From Actinostola sp. cb2023 (Eukaryota; Cnidaria; Anthozoa; Actiniaria; Actinostolidae), in the NCBI GenBank assembly GCA_033675265.1, contig JAUJYZ010001369.1:186001-250000 (forward strand): a stretch of 64,000 nucleotides of DNA, in the 5' to 3' direction. The notes under the pieces are model-generated. The model was not told where the DNA came from. It worked only from the letters and a program-made list of their open reading frames with translations, and did not search any database. Positions 35,164 to 47,100 of this stretch are shown here, in pieces. The number at the start of each line of letters is the position of its first letter. The stretch's first letter is position 1. A program made the translations under genes and the position numbers.

Positions 35164-35979
35164 TACTCGGGCCCAGGCCGCAGGCCGCCCGAGTTAGAAA
35201 ATGCGGATTTCGGTAGTAGTAGTAGTAGTAGTTTTGTTCGGCTTCAAAATGACGAGTATGCGACGTATTTAATCGTATCCGGAGTTTCAAGATTACTCCG
35301 CAGATTTGAAAAGATAAAGGAGACACAGGACTCAAGTAGATTATGAATCTTAGTTTTGAAAGCAGCTGTAGATCTTCAAGCTATTAAAAGGTCAGGATTC
35401 TAGTTCATCGTTCAATGACTAGAAGTGGTAAAAGGACTAGAAGCTCGCTTAAAATATATATATTTTTAAACAAACGCGAGGCCGTTATCGGAACCATCTG
35501 ACCTATGCAACCTCAAGACGTATCATGTTCGTACTCACCGGACTAATAGTCTCCCTCGTCACTCAACTGTCACTGATTGTCATGACGTCAGAGAAATTAT
35601 ATTGTATTGAAGAAGATGTCCTTGTTTTATTCGACGTTCGAACCGTAACTCGAACCCGAACTCGATTCCAAACTCGACGTTTCGGGATCTGAAGCTAGAG
35701 AGGGGGCCTTTACACAAACTCATCAAAATCAAATCAATTGAACTCAAAGTCAAAACGTAATCAAATGAACTCAAAGGCAAATCAAATGAACTCGACACAT
35801 ACATGTATATACATAGTCTCCCTCGTCACGCAACTGTCAGTCATTGTCAGGTCTCTCCTCGCGCAGCTGACATTGTCCTTGTTCTTCAACCAACTGGCAT
35901 TCATTTTCAAGTACTTCCTCGAACAACTGACATTTTCCTTTTCACAATGCCCGAGTGAACGCTCATTGAGCGTCTTGTT
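35164..35979 (+). mobile_element. Helentron-like element, copy A3
   Basis: Starts TACTCGGGCCCAGG with a GGCCGCAGGCC hairpin and ends CCGAGT, then the hairpin ACGCTCATTGAGCGT-type stem and TCTTGTT. Shorter and more diverged than A1/A2. The 181 residue ORF at 35738-36283 begins by chance inside it and runs on into the transposase exon. Confidence 0.55.
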
Positions 35980-36019
35980 GAAATTTGTTTTGGTCATTTG
36001 CGTGTTTTTGATACATGTT

Positions 36020-38332
36020 ATTTCACCGACTAAAATATCTTCAAAGAAAAAATGTGTTATCTGTCAGCGTCAGTGCAAAGACAACCTCCAATCAACCAGG
36101 AGTATTTCTAATTATTTGGAAAATGCAACTGAATGTTTCATGTTCAAGTACGATGGCCCATCAAATGGCATACTATGTTTCTCTTGCCGTAGAGCAATAT
36201 ACGAGCACAAAGCAACGGGAAAAACTTTTCACCACGTGAGTAACACAATAAAAACACGTATACATGAGCATGTCCCTTTCTGATATTATTTATGCTTCCT
36301 ATTTTTTTTTTATTCGTACTTTACGGACTTTTTTCGTAACTTCTGCTCATTTTCCGAAAAAAAATATCGATCAGATTTTACAGCTTGTTGGCTCACAAAC
36401 CAAAAGTTTTGTGGGAAGACCTCCAAAGAAACACAACTTGCAGACAGCAACTCGACAAAAAGAAAATGAGCACATAGAATGTACGACAACTGGAGAAGTC
36501 ACCCTTCCACTCGATGTTTGAAGAGATGGAGAAAAAAATCAAAATACTTTCTGAAAGTAAGTTGCGCTAAAAGTGAAATTTTTAAAAGGACAAATACACG
36601 TAATGAAGATTTAACTCTTTATTAATTTTTATTTCTTACAGGATGTGACCTGAAGACTGAGCTGGAAAAAATAAAAATAAAAATATATGAAGAATTTGTT
36701 GTAAGGAAAAACAGTCCCATATATGACCCTGAAGAATTTGAAAGTTTCTGTAGCAGTGCAGGTGCACATAATCTGTTCCAGTTAATCCTGGGTGCCATAA
36801 GTAGTGACAGACATTCCAAAGAACGGATCGCCATAAACAAAAAAAGAGCTGTTTCCTTTATTTACAAGATGTGCTATTGCCACAGTCAAAGATGCAACGT
36901 GTTGCAAGTTGACCATGCCCTATTTTTAAAGTCAAGTAATTTAAATCAAGAAGGTCTTGAGACACAATTTTACCTTGGCAATACTTGCTGCAGGAAAACA
37001 TCAAACAGTGTTTTAAATGCTTTGGCAACAAATCACTTTCAAAGTCTTGAAACATTTTTCACCGATGCTATAAAGAATGAATGGCTTCTAGTACTAATCA
37101 TTGATGACTACACAACCATCCACACTAACAGACGTCCAACTCAGGATAAGGCCTCCACTAGTATTAACATGTGTACTATTGTTGTCAAAGCATTTAAGAC
37201 ACAAAAAGCAGTCAAACTACCTAGAAACATCCACCAAATGCATGACCCAGCTGGCATCAACATTGATTCTTGTGTATAAGTTATAACATCTCCTGATTCT
37301 ATGTTCAAATTAGCACAAACGTATTCAGCAATCATGCCAGAATGGTTAACAAGATCCTTTTTCAATCCAGAGTGTGAAAGAAATAGACTAGAAGAACATC
37401 AATATTGTGACAATAGCTCAGTAAGACACATGAGAAAAATGAAAGATCTCAACCTCCTTAATTTTATCCAGCTGGAGCTAAAATCCATAGATGGTTTTGC
37501 CGCTGCATATGATGTTGCCTTATCAAGTGGTTTGAAAACATATTTGAAAAAATATGTTGTTGTTCAACCTGGAGATTGGCCATGTCAATTCTACTGTCGC
37601 CAGATTGTTTATGAATCTCTTCCGAATGTTGAATGCACTACTGGCCACAATGCTGAACAATGTACACACAATGCAGACCATGCCTATGCCTCTTCCTCTT
37701 TATTTACTGGCCAATTGCATCAAGATCTTCCACACACTCCTACTGTTTTGCTTCCACCTGTTACTTCAGTCATGCCCACCATCGGACCACTTCACATCTC
37801 CCTAAACAGTAGAGAACATGTATTCATTACTTTTAGGCCCTTATTTAAGCAGATCTACACAAATCTTTTTTCGAAAAGCAAACTAGCTGAAAAGCCAAAG
37901 CCTTGGAGAATTAATCTAATACTTGAAACTGTTTATGGTGCTTGGACTTTGATACGAGAACAAGTAAAGCTAACCTTCAAAGGTTCAAAAGATCTGCAGT
38001 ATGGAGCACTAATTAACCTTCTTGACAGTTATATCCCACTTGTTTTGTCTATTTACACCATCACATTTAAAATGAACAACTTCAAAGAATACTTCAATGC
38101 AATGACCAGAATATGGGTTATGTTTATGTGTCTCAAGAGACGCCACTACAATAAATCACCCCTTGTTTGGTTATCTAATATAACTCACTGGAGGCTATCC
38201 CTGTTTAATTCAGTTAATTTTAAAAAGGAGTATCAGTTTGCCAAGAGAAAAATGAAAATTTTTACTTTAGCAATTCATTTAAAAAAACATTATTCAAACT
38301 TTGTTCAGTTTATGAACTCGTCATATATGTAA
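36020..38332 (+). CDS. Transposase of element C2 (uncharacterised DDE-type), with lesions
   Basis: Exon 1, about 36020-36235, encodes a Cys-rich finger (CVICQRQC ... ECFMF ... CFSCRRAIY) and ends at a GTGAGT donor. Exon 2 starts after TTTTACAG at 36384, encodes a GRPPKK basic stretch and changes frame near 36510. It ends MEKKIKILSE before a GTAAGT donor. Exon 3, 36642-38332, is 562 codons in one frame, broken only by a TAA at 37277-37279. Candidate catalytic residues are Asp in LVLIIDDYTTIHTNRRP, Asp in VQPGDWPCQFY and Glu in GPLHISLNSREHV. KPKPWRI and YIPLVLSIYTITFK follow. The order fits a DDE transposase. I recall similar proteins annotated as uncharacterised in sponges and cnidarians, but know no named superfamily. 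One stop and one frameshift make this copy probably inactive. Confidence 0.6.
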
Positions 38333-39100
38333 GAGTAATAATATGGTTTGTACATCAATAAAAAGACCTGTCACGGTTTGTACATTTGTGATAGTGAAGT
38401 ATGTATCTATCTGTACATTACAAATACAATTGAATAAATAAACACCAAAGTAGCTAGAGTGATCGCACTTTTAAGTTAAAACTCGTGAAACAAAATCTAA
38501 TAGTCAAATCAAAACAAAAAAAACCCAATGCAATTACAGTTTATTAATATCTACATGGCTATATCTGTTTTCAAGTGCCATCACTCTATTTGTATTCAGT
38601 AAATGGGCACTTTATTTATCGTTGAGCATGGGATGACTAAAAATGTCGGCCATTGAAGTTTATAATGTCAGAAAGGCGATCGAATATTACTATTAGTTAA
38701 AAACTCACGATGAAATACATTGTAAATGAAACAAAGAAAAGAAAAAAATGCCATTATTAATTGTATTAAATTTTAAAGATTTGACAGTCAAACATGAGAA
38801 AGCGCTGAGACCTGTTTTCATACAGCCCGAAGGCGAAGGCTTGGTCAGTTGGCTTTTAGAACGTCTTGTACATTTCATATAGTGTTCGACAATTTTTAAC
38901 GCTATTTTCTCCTTCGACGCACGTTCTGCGACAGCTAAAAAATTATCTTGTCCAATTTTTATTCATCTAAAAAATTGTGGTTTGGATTATATGATGCATT
39001 AGAATTCTATTAATGTACATTTTGCTCTGGAGAGTTCGGCAAACTTTGATGTAAAAGCTTCGCTATAAACACTTACTACACTTAAAATCCGACTACTTCA
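38333..39100. other. Non-coding tail of C2 with a small MITE
   Basis: AT-rich. Inverted arms around 38455-38592 (AGAGTGATCGCACTTTTAAG and a complement ending GTGCCATCACTCT) mark a MITE. A relative lies at 40058-40206. No ORF of note. Confidence 0.5.
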
Positions 39101-40057
39101 CGGAAAAGTGCACCATCTACTTGCGCCGCACATCGGTCCATGACGCTCAAAATTTCAAAAATTAGTTTCTCAGCGTACGTTGAAGTTAGACGACTGACAC
39201 TTACAAAGTGTTTCGAGAATACGGTAAAGTTTAGTTATTCGAAGAAAAATTGAATTTTCACATCACATTGACAAAATTAGTGTCAAAAACGTATTTGTCA
39301 CGTGACCTAGTTTCATACCTTGTTTCAATATACACATTTGCTGCGGGCGCATCCCGCAAGAGGCACACAGGAAGCCCAACATAGGACATTACTCAGCACA
39401 GGGAACCCAATATATAAATACGCGCGCGCTCTACCACAGGAAGCCCATCAAAAAAAAAAAATTTGAATTATTTAGTAGCCTCAAAAGCAATGGTTGGGCT
39501 GCCTGTGCATGCCCCGCCATTAGCGACAAAATGACGACTTAACCCTGGGTACCCCCCACGGGCCTGTAGCGTTCGACGACTTCGGCTATTCGGCTCACGG
39601 AAAAGTGCACCACATACATGCGGCGCACATCAGGCCATCACGTGACTGGAGTTTCATACCTTGTGTAAATATACACATGTAGTGCGGGACGCGCGGGATG
39701 TGCACAGGAAGCCCAATATAGGATATTACTCAGCACAGGGAACCCAACATATCTACGTATTATATATTGAGCACGCGCGCGCTCTACCACAGGAAACCCA
39801 TCAAAAAAAGACGCAAATATCATTTTATTGAATTAGTAGCCTCAAAAGCAATGGTTGGGCTGCCTGTGGGTTTTATTTGGTGAAATAAATCGATAAATTT
39901 TACAGGAAAAATAGCCATTTCTCCCGAGGATTCTGGTGCATCTTATTTAATTTTTTTATAATTGTTAAAAATGTAATCGTAATTTTTATATTCTCATTAT
40001 TATAGACATGCAAACACTATTGGTCGCTCCATTTAGTTATAATAGTTTTGTAGACAT

Positions 40058-40206
40058 AGAGTGATGGCACTTAGATCTAACCCGTGAAACAAATATTAGC
40101 CAAGTAGATATTACTAAACACTAATTCCATTGTTTTTTTTGTTTTGATTGGACTGTTAGTCACTAACTATTAGATTTTGTTTCACGGGTTAAGTGCTATC
40201 ACTAGC
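40058..40206. mobile_element. MITE with AGAGTGATGGCACTT arms
   Basis: Inverted arms AGAGTGATGGCACTTAGATC / GGTTAAGTGCTATCACT and an inner CCCGTGAAACAAA / TTTGTTTCACGGG pair. The flanking stretch 40207-40490 holds scattered GTTGCAAC/GTTGCAACG inverted motifs and no gene. Confidence 0.55.
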
Positions 40207-40493
40207 AAAGAGGGATGTATTATTTGCAAATTAAGGTCGAGTAAATCGGACGACAAAATCGTGCACGTTGCGTTGCAAGGACAACACAACTTTCAACGCA
40301 ACATTGTTGTCACCCAGGAGCACAAAACACAAACCTGTTGCAGAAAGTAGACGTTCTACTTTGTGTAATATGTTGCAACGACTTGCAACAATGACAAGAT
40401 GCTACGTTGTACGTTGTGCTCTTTGGTGGTAAACGTGCAACAACGCGACATGTTACCATGGAAATGGATTTGAGACGAAGTGTGGGTTAAACA

Positions 40494-40890
40494 CAGGTAA
40501 CCCACGCCGTAAATTCCGAACACCCTGACCACAGGTAACCCACGCCGTAAATTCCGAACACCCTGCCCACAGGTAACCCACGCCGTAAAATCCGAACACC
40601 CTGACCACAGGTAACCTACGCCGTAAAATCCGAACACCCTGACCACGGGTAACCCACGCCGTAAAATCCGAACACCCTGCCCACAGGTAACCCACGCCGT
40701 AAAATCCGAACACCCTGACCACAGGTAACCTACGCCGTAAAATCCGAACACCCTGACCACGGGTAACCCACGCCGTAAAATCCGAACACCCTGACCACAG
40801 GTAACCCACGCCGTAAAATCCGAACACCCTGACCACAGGTAACCCACGCCGTAAAATCCGAACACCCTGACCACAGGTAACCCATGCCGT
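40494..40890. repeat. 38 bp minisatellite, about 10 copies
   Basis: The unit reads CCACAGGTAACCCACGCCGT then AAAATCCGAACACCCTGA. Its length is not a multiple of 3, so each frame cycles and stays open, which explains the 233 and 127 residue ORFs across it. It lies about 200 bp downstream of the myosin 3' end. Confidence 0.95.
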
Positions 40891-41100
40891 AAGCTCAAGA
40901 CGTCTAGCTTGTGTTTCCCGACGAAGATTTCCTCTTTTGGCGGGAGACGGTAAGGGAATTTGCTTCCAGCAAGCTCACAAAACGCACTCCCCTTCCCCTC
41001 CCGTCTCCATCGGCTCACTGAGTAGCCCTTCGTCGGTCTGTAGTAAGTCATATCCATAGTCTTCAGCCGAGTTCATTTGGTTTTAGTATTTATTCAGCAT

Positions 41101-44100
41101 TCACGAATTTAGTGAAATAACCACAGCCAAGCCCTGAAAATGATTGATGTGACAACTATTAGCCGAGAATGTTAACTTTCGAAGGATTAGGATTTTCTTT
41201 GGGATGCGCATTACGAAAAATATGCAAAGGATCTATGTAGAATGCAATAATCTCTACTTGTTGGCACAGCTTCGTCGAGACGAGTTGAACATGCGGTGTT
41301 TATGGCATTGATGAGGAGAAAGACGCAAAGTAGGGGAGAGTACTAGTTATCACGTGGTCTGATTTACCTCGATCGATACCCTATCGTCAAGCGGTCGTTT
41401 CTCTGCGTTCGTCAACGGCGTCTTCCGAGTATGAAAGATGACTGGTGTCTATAAAATAATCACAAAATGAACTAAAGAATAGAAAATCAAAGACACCCGT
41501 TGGCCAACTCGTGGATTAACAATTTCCAATGGAAATTCGTTGGGATATTTCCATATGTTTTCCATTGGATTTCCGTTTTTTACTAGTGCCTTCGGCGCGA
41601 TAATTTTATGCAATTGTAGACAAAATGAATACGTCAATCACTACTTTAAACGCTTCTATCAATACACGTAAAAGCTAAGTTTACGAGAAGATATTTTCCC
41701 AAATTGTCTCGGGCTCGTGCATGCGCAGACGTTTCCCCCCAGTTTCAGCAGAATGCCTTATCGCATCCGTTCTTAGCTCCGTCACGCAACGCTCCCGGCC
41801 CAGGTGACGGAACTAAGAACGGATGCGAGGGAGACTACTTACTTGTTCGATTCGTCTAATCGACGCAATACCAGGACTACTGTGTATTCGACTCGTCTCC
41901 ATACTGTGTTCAAGAACGTCGGGTTTCTCCATCAGCAACGAGCCATACCCACGTGGTACAAATGGCGCGAACCACGAAGGGCGTGGTCCTGAGCACGTGT
42001 CGATACGTAGTGGAACGTGAAATGGTAGTAAGGTTTTCTCTGCCTTCTTTAGGATTTCATCAATAGATACTTGTGTTGCGATTACGTCAATTGGTTTCTT
42101 CGTCAGCAGGCGGAACCGGAAGTGTTTCTGCAGAGTAGTGGCTGCTGTCCTGATTGTGATGTATCTTGTCCTCTTGAGCCAACCTCTGACAACTAAAGAC
42201 AAATACCGTATTTCCTCAAATACTCACAGCCTAAATATCTACAACTGATTCATTACCGCTTATGTTTTTCATCGTATTGTTGATGACTCGGGAAACGTTT
42301 CCGAGGCAAAATATGGAGTTTCGAAATATACGTCCCCCTCTTTTAAACGCCTCCCTCTAATAAACGCCCCCTCTAAAACTTCAAATTTTAAATAAACGCC
42401 CCGGCGTTTATTTGAGGAAATACGGTAATCAAGTGTTAGGCCAAGTAGCATGAGCGCAAACAAGGGTTATGTAATCCACGAGTTATAGGGAGGCCAAGTA
42501 GCATGAGCGCAAACAAGGGTTATGTAATCTACGAGTTATAGGGAGGCCAAGTAGCATGAACGCAAACAAGGGTTATGTAATCTACGAGTTATAGGGAGGC
42601 CAAGTAGCATGAACGCAAACAAGGGTTATGTAATCCACGAGTTATAGGGAGGCCAAGTAGCATGAGCGCAAACAAGGGTTATGTAATCTACGAGTTATAG
42701 GGAGGCCAAGTAGCATGAACGCAAACAAGGGTTATGTAATCCACGAGTTATAGGGAGGCCAAGTAGCATGAGCGCAAACAAGGGTTATGTAATCTACGAG
42801 TTATAGGGAGGCCAAGTAGCATGAACGCAAACAAGGGTTATGTAATCTACGAGTTATAGGGAGGCCAAGTAGCATGAACGCAAACAAGGGTTATGTAATC
42901 TACGAGTTATAGGGAGGCCAAGTAGCATGAACGCAATCAAGGGTTATGTAATCCACGAGTTATAGGGAGGCCAAGTAGCATGAACGCAAACAAGGGTTAT
43001 GTAATCCACGAGTTATAGGGAGGCCAAGTAGCATGAGCGCAAACAAGGGTTATGTAATCTACGAGTTATAGGGAGGCCAAGTAGCATGAACGCAAACAAG
43101 GGTTATGTAATCCACGAGTTATAGGGAGGCCAAGTAGCATGAGCGCAAACAAGGGTTATGTAATCCACGAGTTATAGGGAGGCCAAGTAGCATGAACGCA
43201 AACAAGGGTTATGTAATCCACGAGTTATAGGGAGGCCAAGTAGCATGAGCGCAAACAAGGGTTATGTAATCTACGAGTTATAGGGAGGCCAAGTAGCATG
43301 AACGCAAACAAGGGTTATGTAATCCACGAGTTATAGGGAGGCCAAGTAGCATGAACGCAAACAAGGGTTATGTAATCCACGAGTTATAGGGAGGCCAAGT
43401 AGCATGAGCGCAAACAAGGGTTATGTAATCTACGAGTTATAGGGAGGCCAAGTAGCATGAACGCAAACAAGGGTTATGTAATCTACGAGTTATAGGGAGG
43501 CCAAGTAGCATGAACGCAAACAAGGGTTATGTAATCCCACGAGTTATAGGGAGGCCAAGTAGCATGAACGCAAACAAGGGTTATGTAATCTACGAGTTAT
43601 AGGGAGGCCAAGTAGCATGAGCGCAAACAAGGCTTATGTAATCCACGAGTTATAGGGAGGCCAAGTAGCATGAACGCAAACAAGGGTTATGTAATCCACG
43701 AGTTATAGGGAGGCCAAGTAGCATGAGCGCAAACAAGGGTTATGTAATCTACGACGAGTTATAGGGAGGCCAAGTAGCATGAACGCAAACAAGGGTTATG
43801 TAATCTACGAGTTATAGGGAGGCCAAGTAGCATGAACGCAAACAAGGGTTATGTAATCCACGAGTTATAGGGAGGCCAAGTAGCATGAACGCAAACAAGG
43901 GTTATGTAATCTACGAGTTATAGGGAGGCCAAGTAGCATGAACGCAAACAAGGGTTATGTAATCCACGAGTTATAGGGAGGCCAAGTAGCATGAACGCAA
44001 ACAAGGGTTATGTAATCCACGAGTTATAGGGAGGCCAAGTAGCATGCATGAACGCAAACAAGGGTTATGTAATCTACGAGTTATAGGGAGGCCAAGTAGC

Positions 44101-47100
44101 ATGAACGCAAACAAGGGTTATGTAATCTACGAGTTATAGGGAGGCCAAGTAGCATGAACGCAATCAAGGGTTATGTAATCCACGAGTTATAGGGAGGCCA
44201 AGTAGCATGAACGCAAACAAGGGTTATGTAATCTACGAGTTATAGGGAGGCCAAGTAGCATGAACGCAAACAAGGGTTATGTAATCTACGAGTTATAGGG
44301 AGGCCAAGTAGCATGAACGCAAACAAGGGTTATGTAATCTACGAGTTATAGGGAGGCCAAGTAGCATGAACGCAATCAAGGGTTATGTAATCTACGAGTT
44401 ATAGGGAGGCCAAGTAGCATGAACGCAAACAAGGGTTATGTAATCCACGAGTTATAGGGAGGCCAAGTAGCATGAACGCAAACAAGGGTTATGTAATCCA
44501 CGAGTTATAGGGAGGCCAAGTAGCATGAACGCAAACAAGGGTTATGTAATCTACGAGTTATAGGGAGGCCAAGTAGCATGAACGCAAACAAGGGTTATGT
44601 AATCCACGAGTTATAGGGAGGCCAAGTAGCATGAACGCAAACAAGGGTTATGTAATCTACGAGTTATAGGGAGGCCAAGTAGCATGAACGCAAACAAGGG
44701 TTATGTAATCTACGAGTTATAGGGAGGCCAAGTAGCATGAACGCAAACAAGGGTTATGTAATCCACGAGTTATAGGGAGGCCAAGTAGCATGAACGCAAA
44801 CAAGGGTTATGTAATCCACGAGTTATAGGGAGGCCAAGTAGCATGAACGCAAACAAGGGTTATGTAATCTACGAGTTATAGGGAGGCCAAGTAGCATGAA
44901 CGCAAACAAGGGTTATGTAATCTACGAGTTATAGGGAGGCCAAGTAGCATGAACGCAAACAAGGGTTATGTAATCTACGAGTTATAGGGAGGCCAAGTAG
45001 CATGAACGCAAACAAGGGTTATGTAATCCACGAGTTATAGGGAGGCCAAGTAGCATGAACGCAAACAAGGGTTATGTAATCTACGAGTTATAGGGAGGCC
45101 AAGTAGCATGAACGCAAACAAGGGTTATGTAATCCACGAGTTATAGGGAGGCCAAGTAGCATGAACGCAAACAAGGGTTATGTAATCTACGAGTTATAGG
45201 GAGGCCAAGTAGCATGAACGCAAACAAGGGTTATGTAATCTACGAGTTATAGGGAGGCCAAGTAGCATGAACGCAAACAAGGGTTATGTAATCTACGAGT
45301 TATAGGGAGGCCAAGTAGCATGAACGCAAACAAGGGTTATGTAATCTACGAGTTATAGGGAGGCCAAGTAGCATGAACGCAAACAAGGGTTATGTAATCT
45401 ACGAGTTATAGGGAGGCCAAGTAGCATGAACGCAAACAAGGGTTATGTAATCCACGAGTTATAGGGAGGCCAAGTAGCATGAACGCAAACAAGGGTTATG
45501 TAATCTACGAGTTATAGGGAGGCCAAGTAGCATGAACGCAAACAAGGGTTATGTAATCCACGAGTTATAGGGAGGCCAAGTAGCATGAACGCAAACAAGG
45601 GTTATGTATGTTATAGGGAGGCCAAGTAGCATACGCAAACAAGGGTTATGTAATCTACGAGTTATAGGGAGGCCAAGTAGCATGAACGCAAACAAGGGTT
45701 ATGTAATCTACGAGTTATAGGGAGGCCAAGTAGCATGAACGCAAACAAGGGTTATGTAATCTACGAGTTATAGGGAGGCCAAGTAGCATGAACGCAAACA
45801 AGGGTTATGTAATCTACGAGTTATAGGGAGGCCAAGTAGCATGAACGCAAACAAGGGTTATGTAATCTACGAGTTATAGGGAGGCCAAGTAGCATGAACG
45901 CAAACAAGGGTTATGTAATCCACGAGTTATAGGGAGGCCAAGTAGCATGAACGCAAACAAGGGTTATGTAATCCACGAGTTATAGGGAGGCCAAGTAGCA
46001 TGAACGCAAACAAGGGTTATGTAATCTACGAGTTATAGGGAGGCCAAGTAGCATGAGCGCAAACAAGGGTTATGTAATCTACGAGTTATAGGGAGGCCAA
46101 GTAGCATGAACGCAAACAAGGGTTATGTAATCTACGAGTTATAGGGAGGCCAAGTAGCATGAACGAGGGTTATGTAATCTACGAGTTATAGGGAGGCCAA
46201 GTAGCATGAACGCAAACAAGGGTTATGTAATCCACGAGTTATAGGGAGGCCAAGTAGCATGAACGCAAACAAGGGTTATGTAATCCACGAGTTATAGGGA
46301 GGCCAAGTAGCATGAGCGCAAACAAGGGTTATGTAATCTACGAGTTATAGGGAGGCCAAGTAGCATGAGCGCAAACAAGGGTTATGTAATCTACGAGTTA
46401 TAGGGAGGCCAAGTAGCACGAGGGTTATGTAATCCACGAGTTATAGGGAGGCCAAGTAGCATGAGCGCAAACAAGGGTTATGTAATCACGAGTTATAGGG
46501 GCCAAGTAGCATGAGCGCAAACAAGGGTTATGTAATCCACGAGTTATAGGGAGGCCAAGTAGCATGAACGCAAACAAGGGTTATGTAATCCACGAGTTAT
46601 AGGGAGGCCAAGTAGCATGAACGCAAACAAGGGTTATGTAATCCACGAGTTATAGGGAATCATGAACGCAAACGTTATGTAATCCACGAGTTAGGGAGGC
46701 CAAGTAGCATGAACGCAATCAAGGGTTATGTAATCCACGAGTTATAGGGAGGCCAAGTAGCATGAACGCAATCAAGGGTTATGTAATCCACGAGTTATAG
46801 GGAGGCCAAGTAGCATGAACGCAATCAAGGGTTATGTAATCCACGAGTTATAGGGAGGCCAAGTAGCATGAACGCAAACAAGGGTTATGTAATCCACGAG
46901 TTATAGGGAGGCCAAGTAGCATGAGCGCAAACAAGGGTTATGTAATCTACGAGTTATAGGGAGGCCAAGTAGCATGAACGCAAACAAGGGTTATGTAATC
47001 CACGAGTTATAGGGAGGCCAAGTAGCATGAGCGCAAACAAGGGTTATGTAATCCACGAGTTATAGGGAGGCCAAGTAGCATGAACGCAAACAAGGGTTAT

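Larger units (their letters stand above)
34815..39507 (+). mobile_element. Element C2: 4.7 kb transposase-coding member of the CACAGGCAGCC family
   Basis: Inverted ends CACAGGCAGCCCAACCATTG at both sides extend for about 200 bp or more (left to about 35040, right from about 39300; further matching blocks start near 39110). They are flanked by the 6 bp direct repeat CATGCC (34809-34814 and 39508-39513). It is nested in C3. It encodes a multi-exon transposase (see 36020-38332). A Helentron-like copy (35164-35979) has inserted just upstream of the coding region, so the native promoter may be lost. Confidence 0.8.
32273..39868. mobile_element. Element C3 of the CACAGGCAGCC family, with nested insertions
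   Basis: Inverted ends CACAGGCAGCCCAACCATTC and the complement ending GGGCTGCCTGTG are flanked by the 8 bp direct repeat GGTTTTAT (32265-32272 and 39869-39876). After removing the nested elements at 33158-34053 and 34815-39507, the interior matches element C1 in inverted orientation. The join around 34808/39514 reads through in C1 as one uninterrupted sequence (near 58680-58740), which confirms the nesting. It has no transposase of its own. It fills most of the space between PES1 and the myosin gene. Confidence 0.8.

Noticed and set aside
35738..36283. 181 residue ORF as one gene
   Set aside because: Its first two thirds lie in the Helentron-like copy A3; only the part from about 36020 is transposase sequence.
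37141..37365. Minus-strand ORF opposite the transposase
   Set aside because: Shadow of the transposase frame on the other strand.
40356..41057. 233 residue minus-strand ORF with RRGLPVVRVFGFYGVGYLW repeats
   Set aside because: It is the 38 bp minisatellite read through; the unit length keeps frames open. Its first 60 residues lie over non-repeat DNA but overlap the myosin 3' flank without a splice or start signal.
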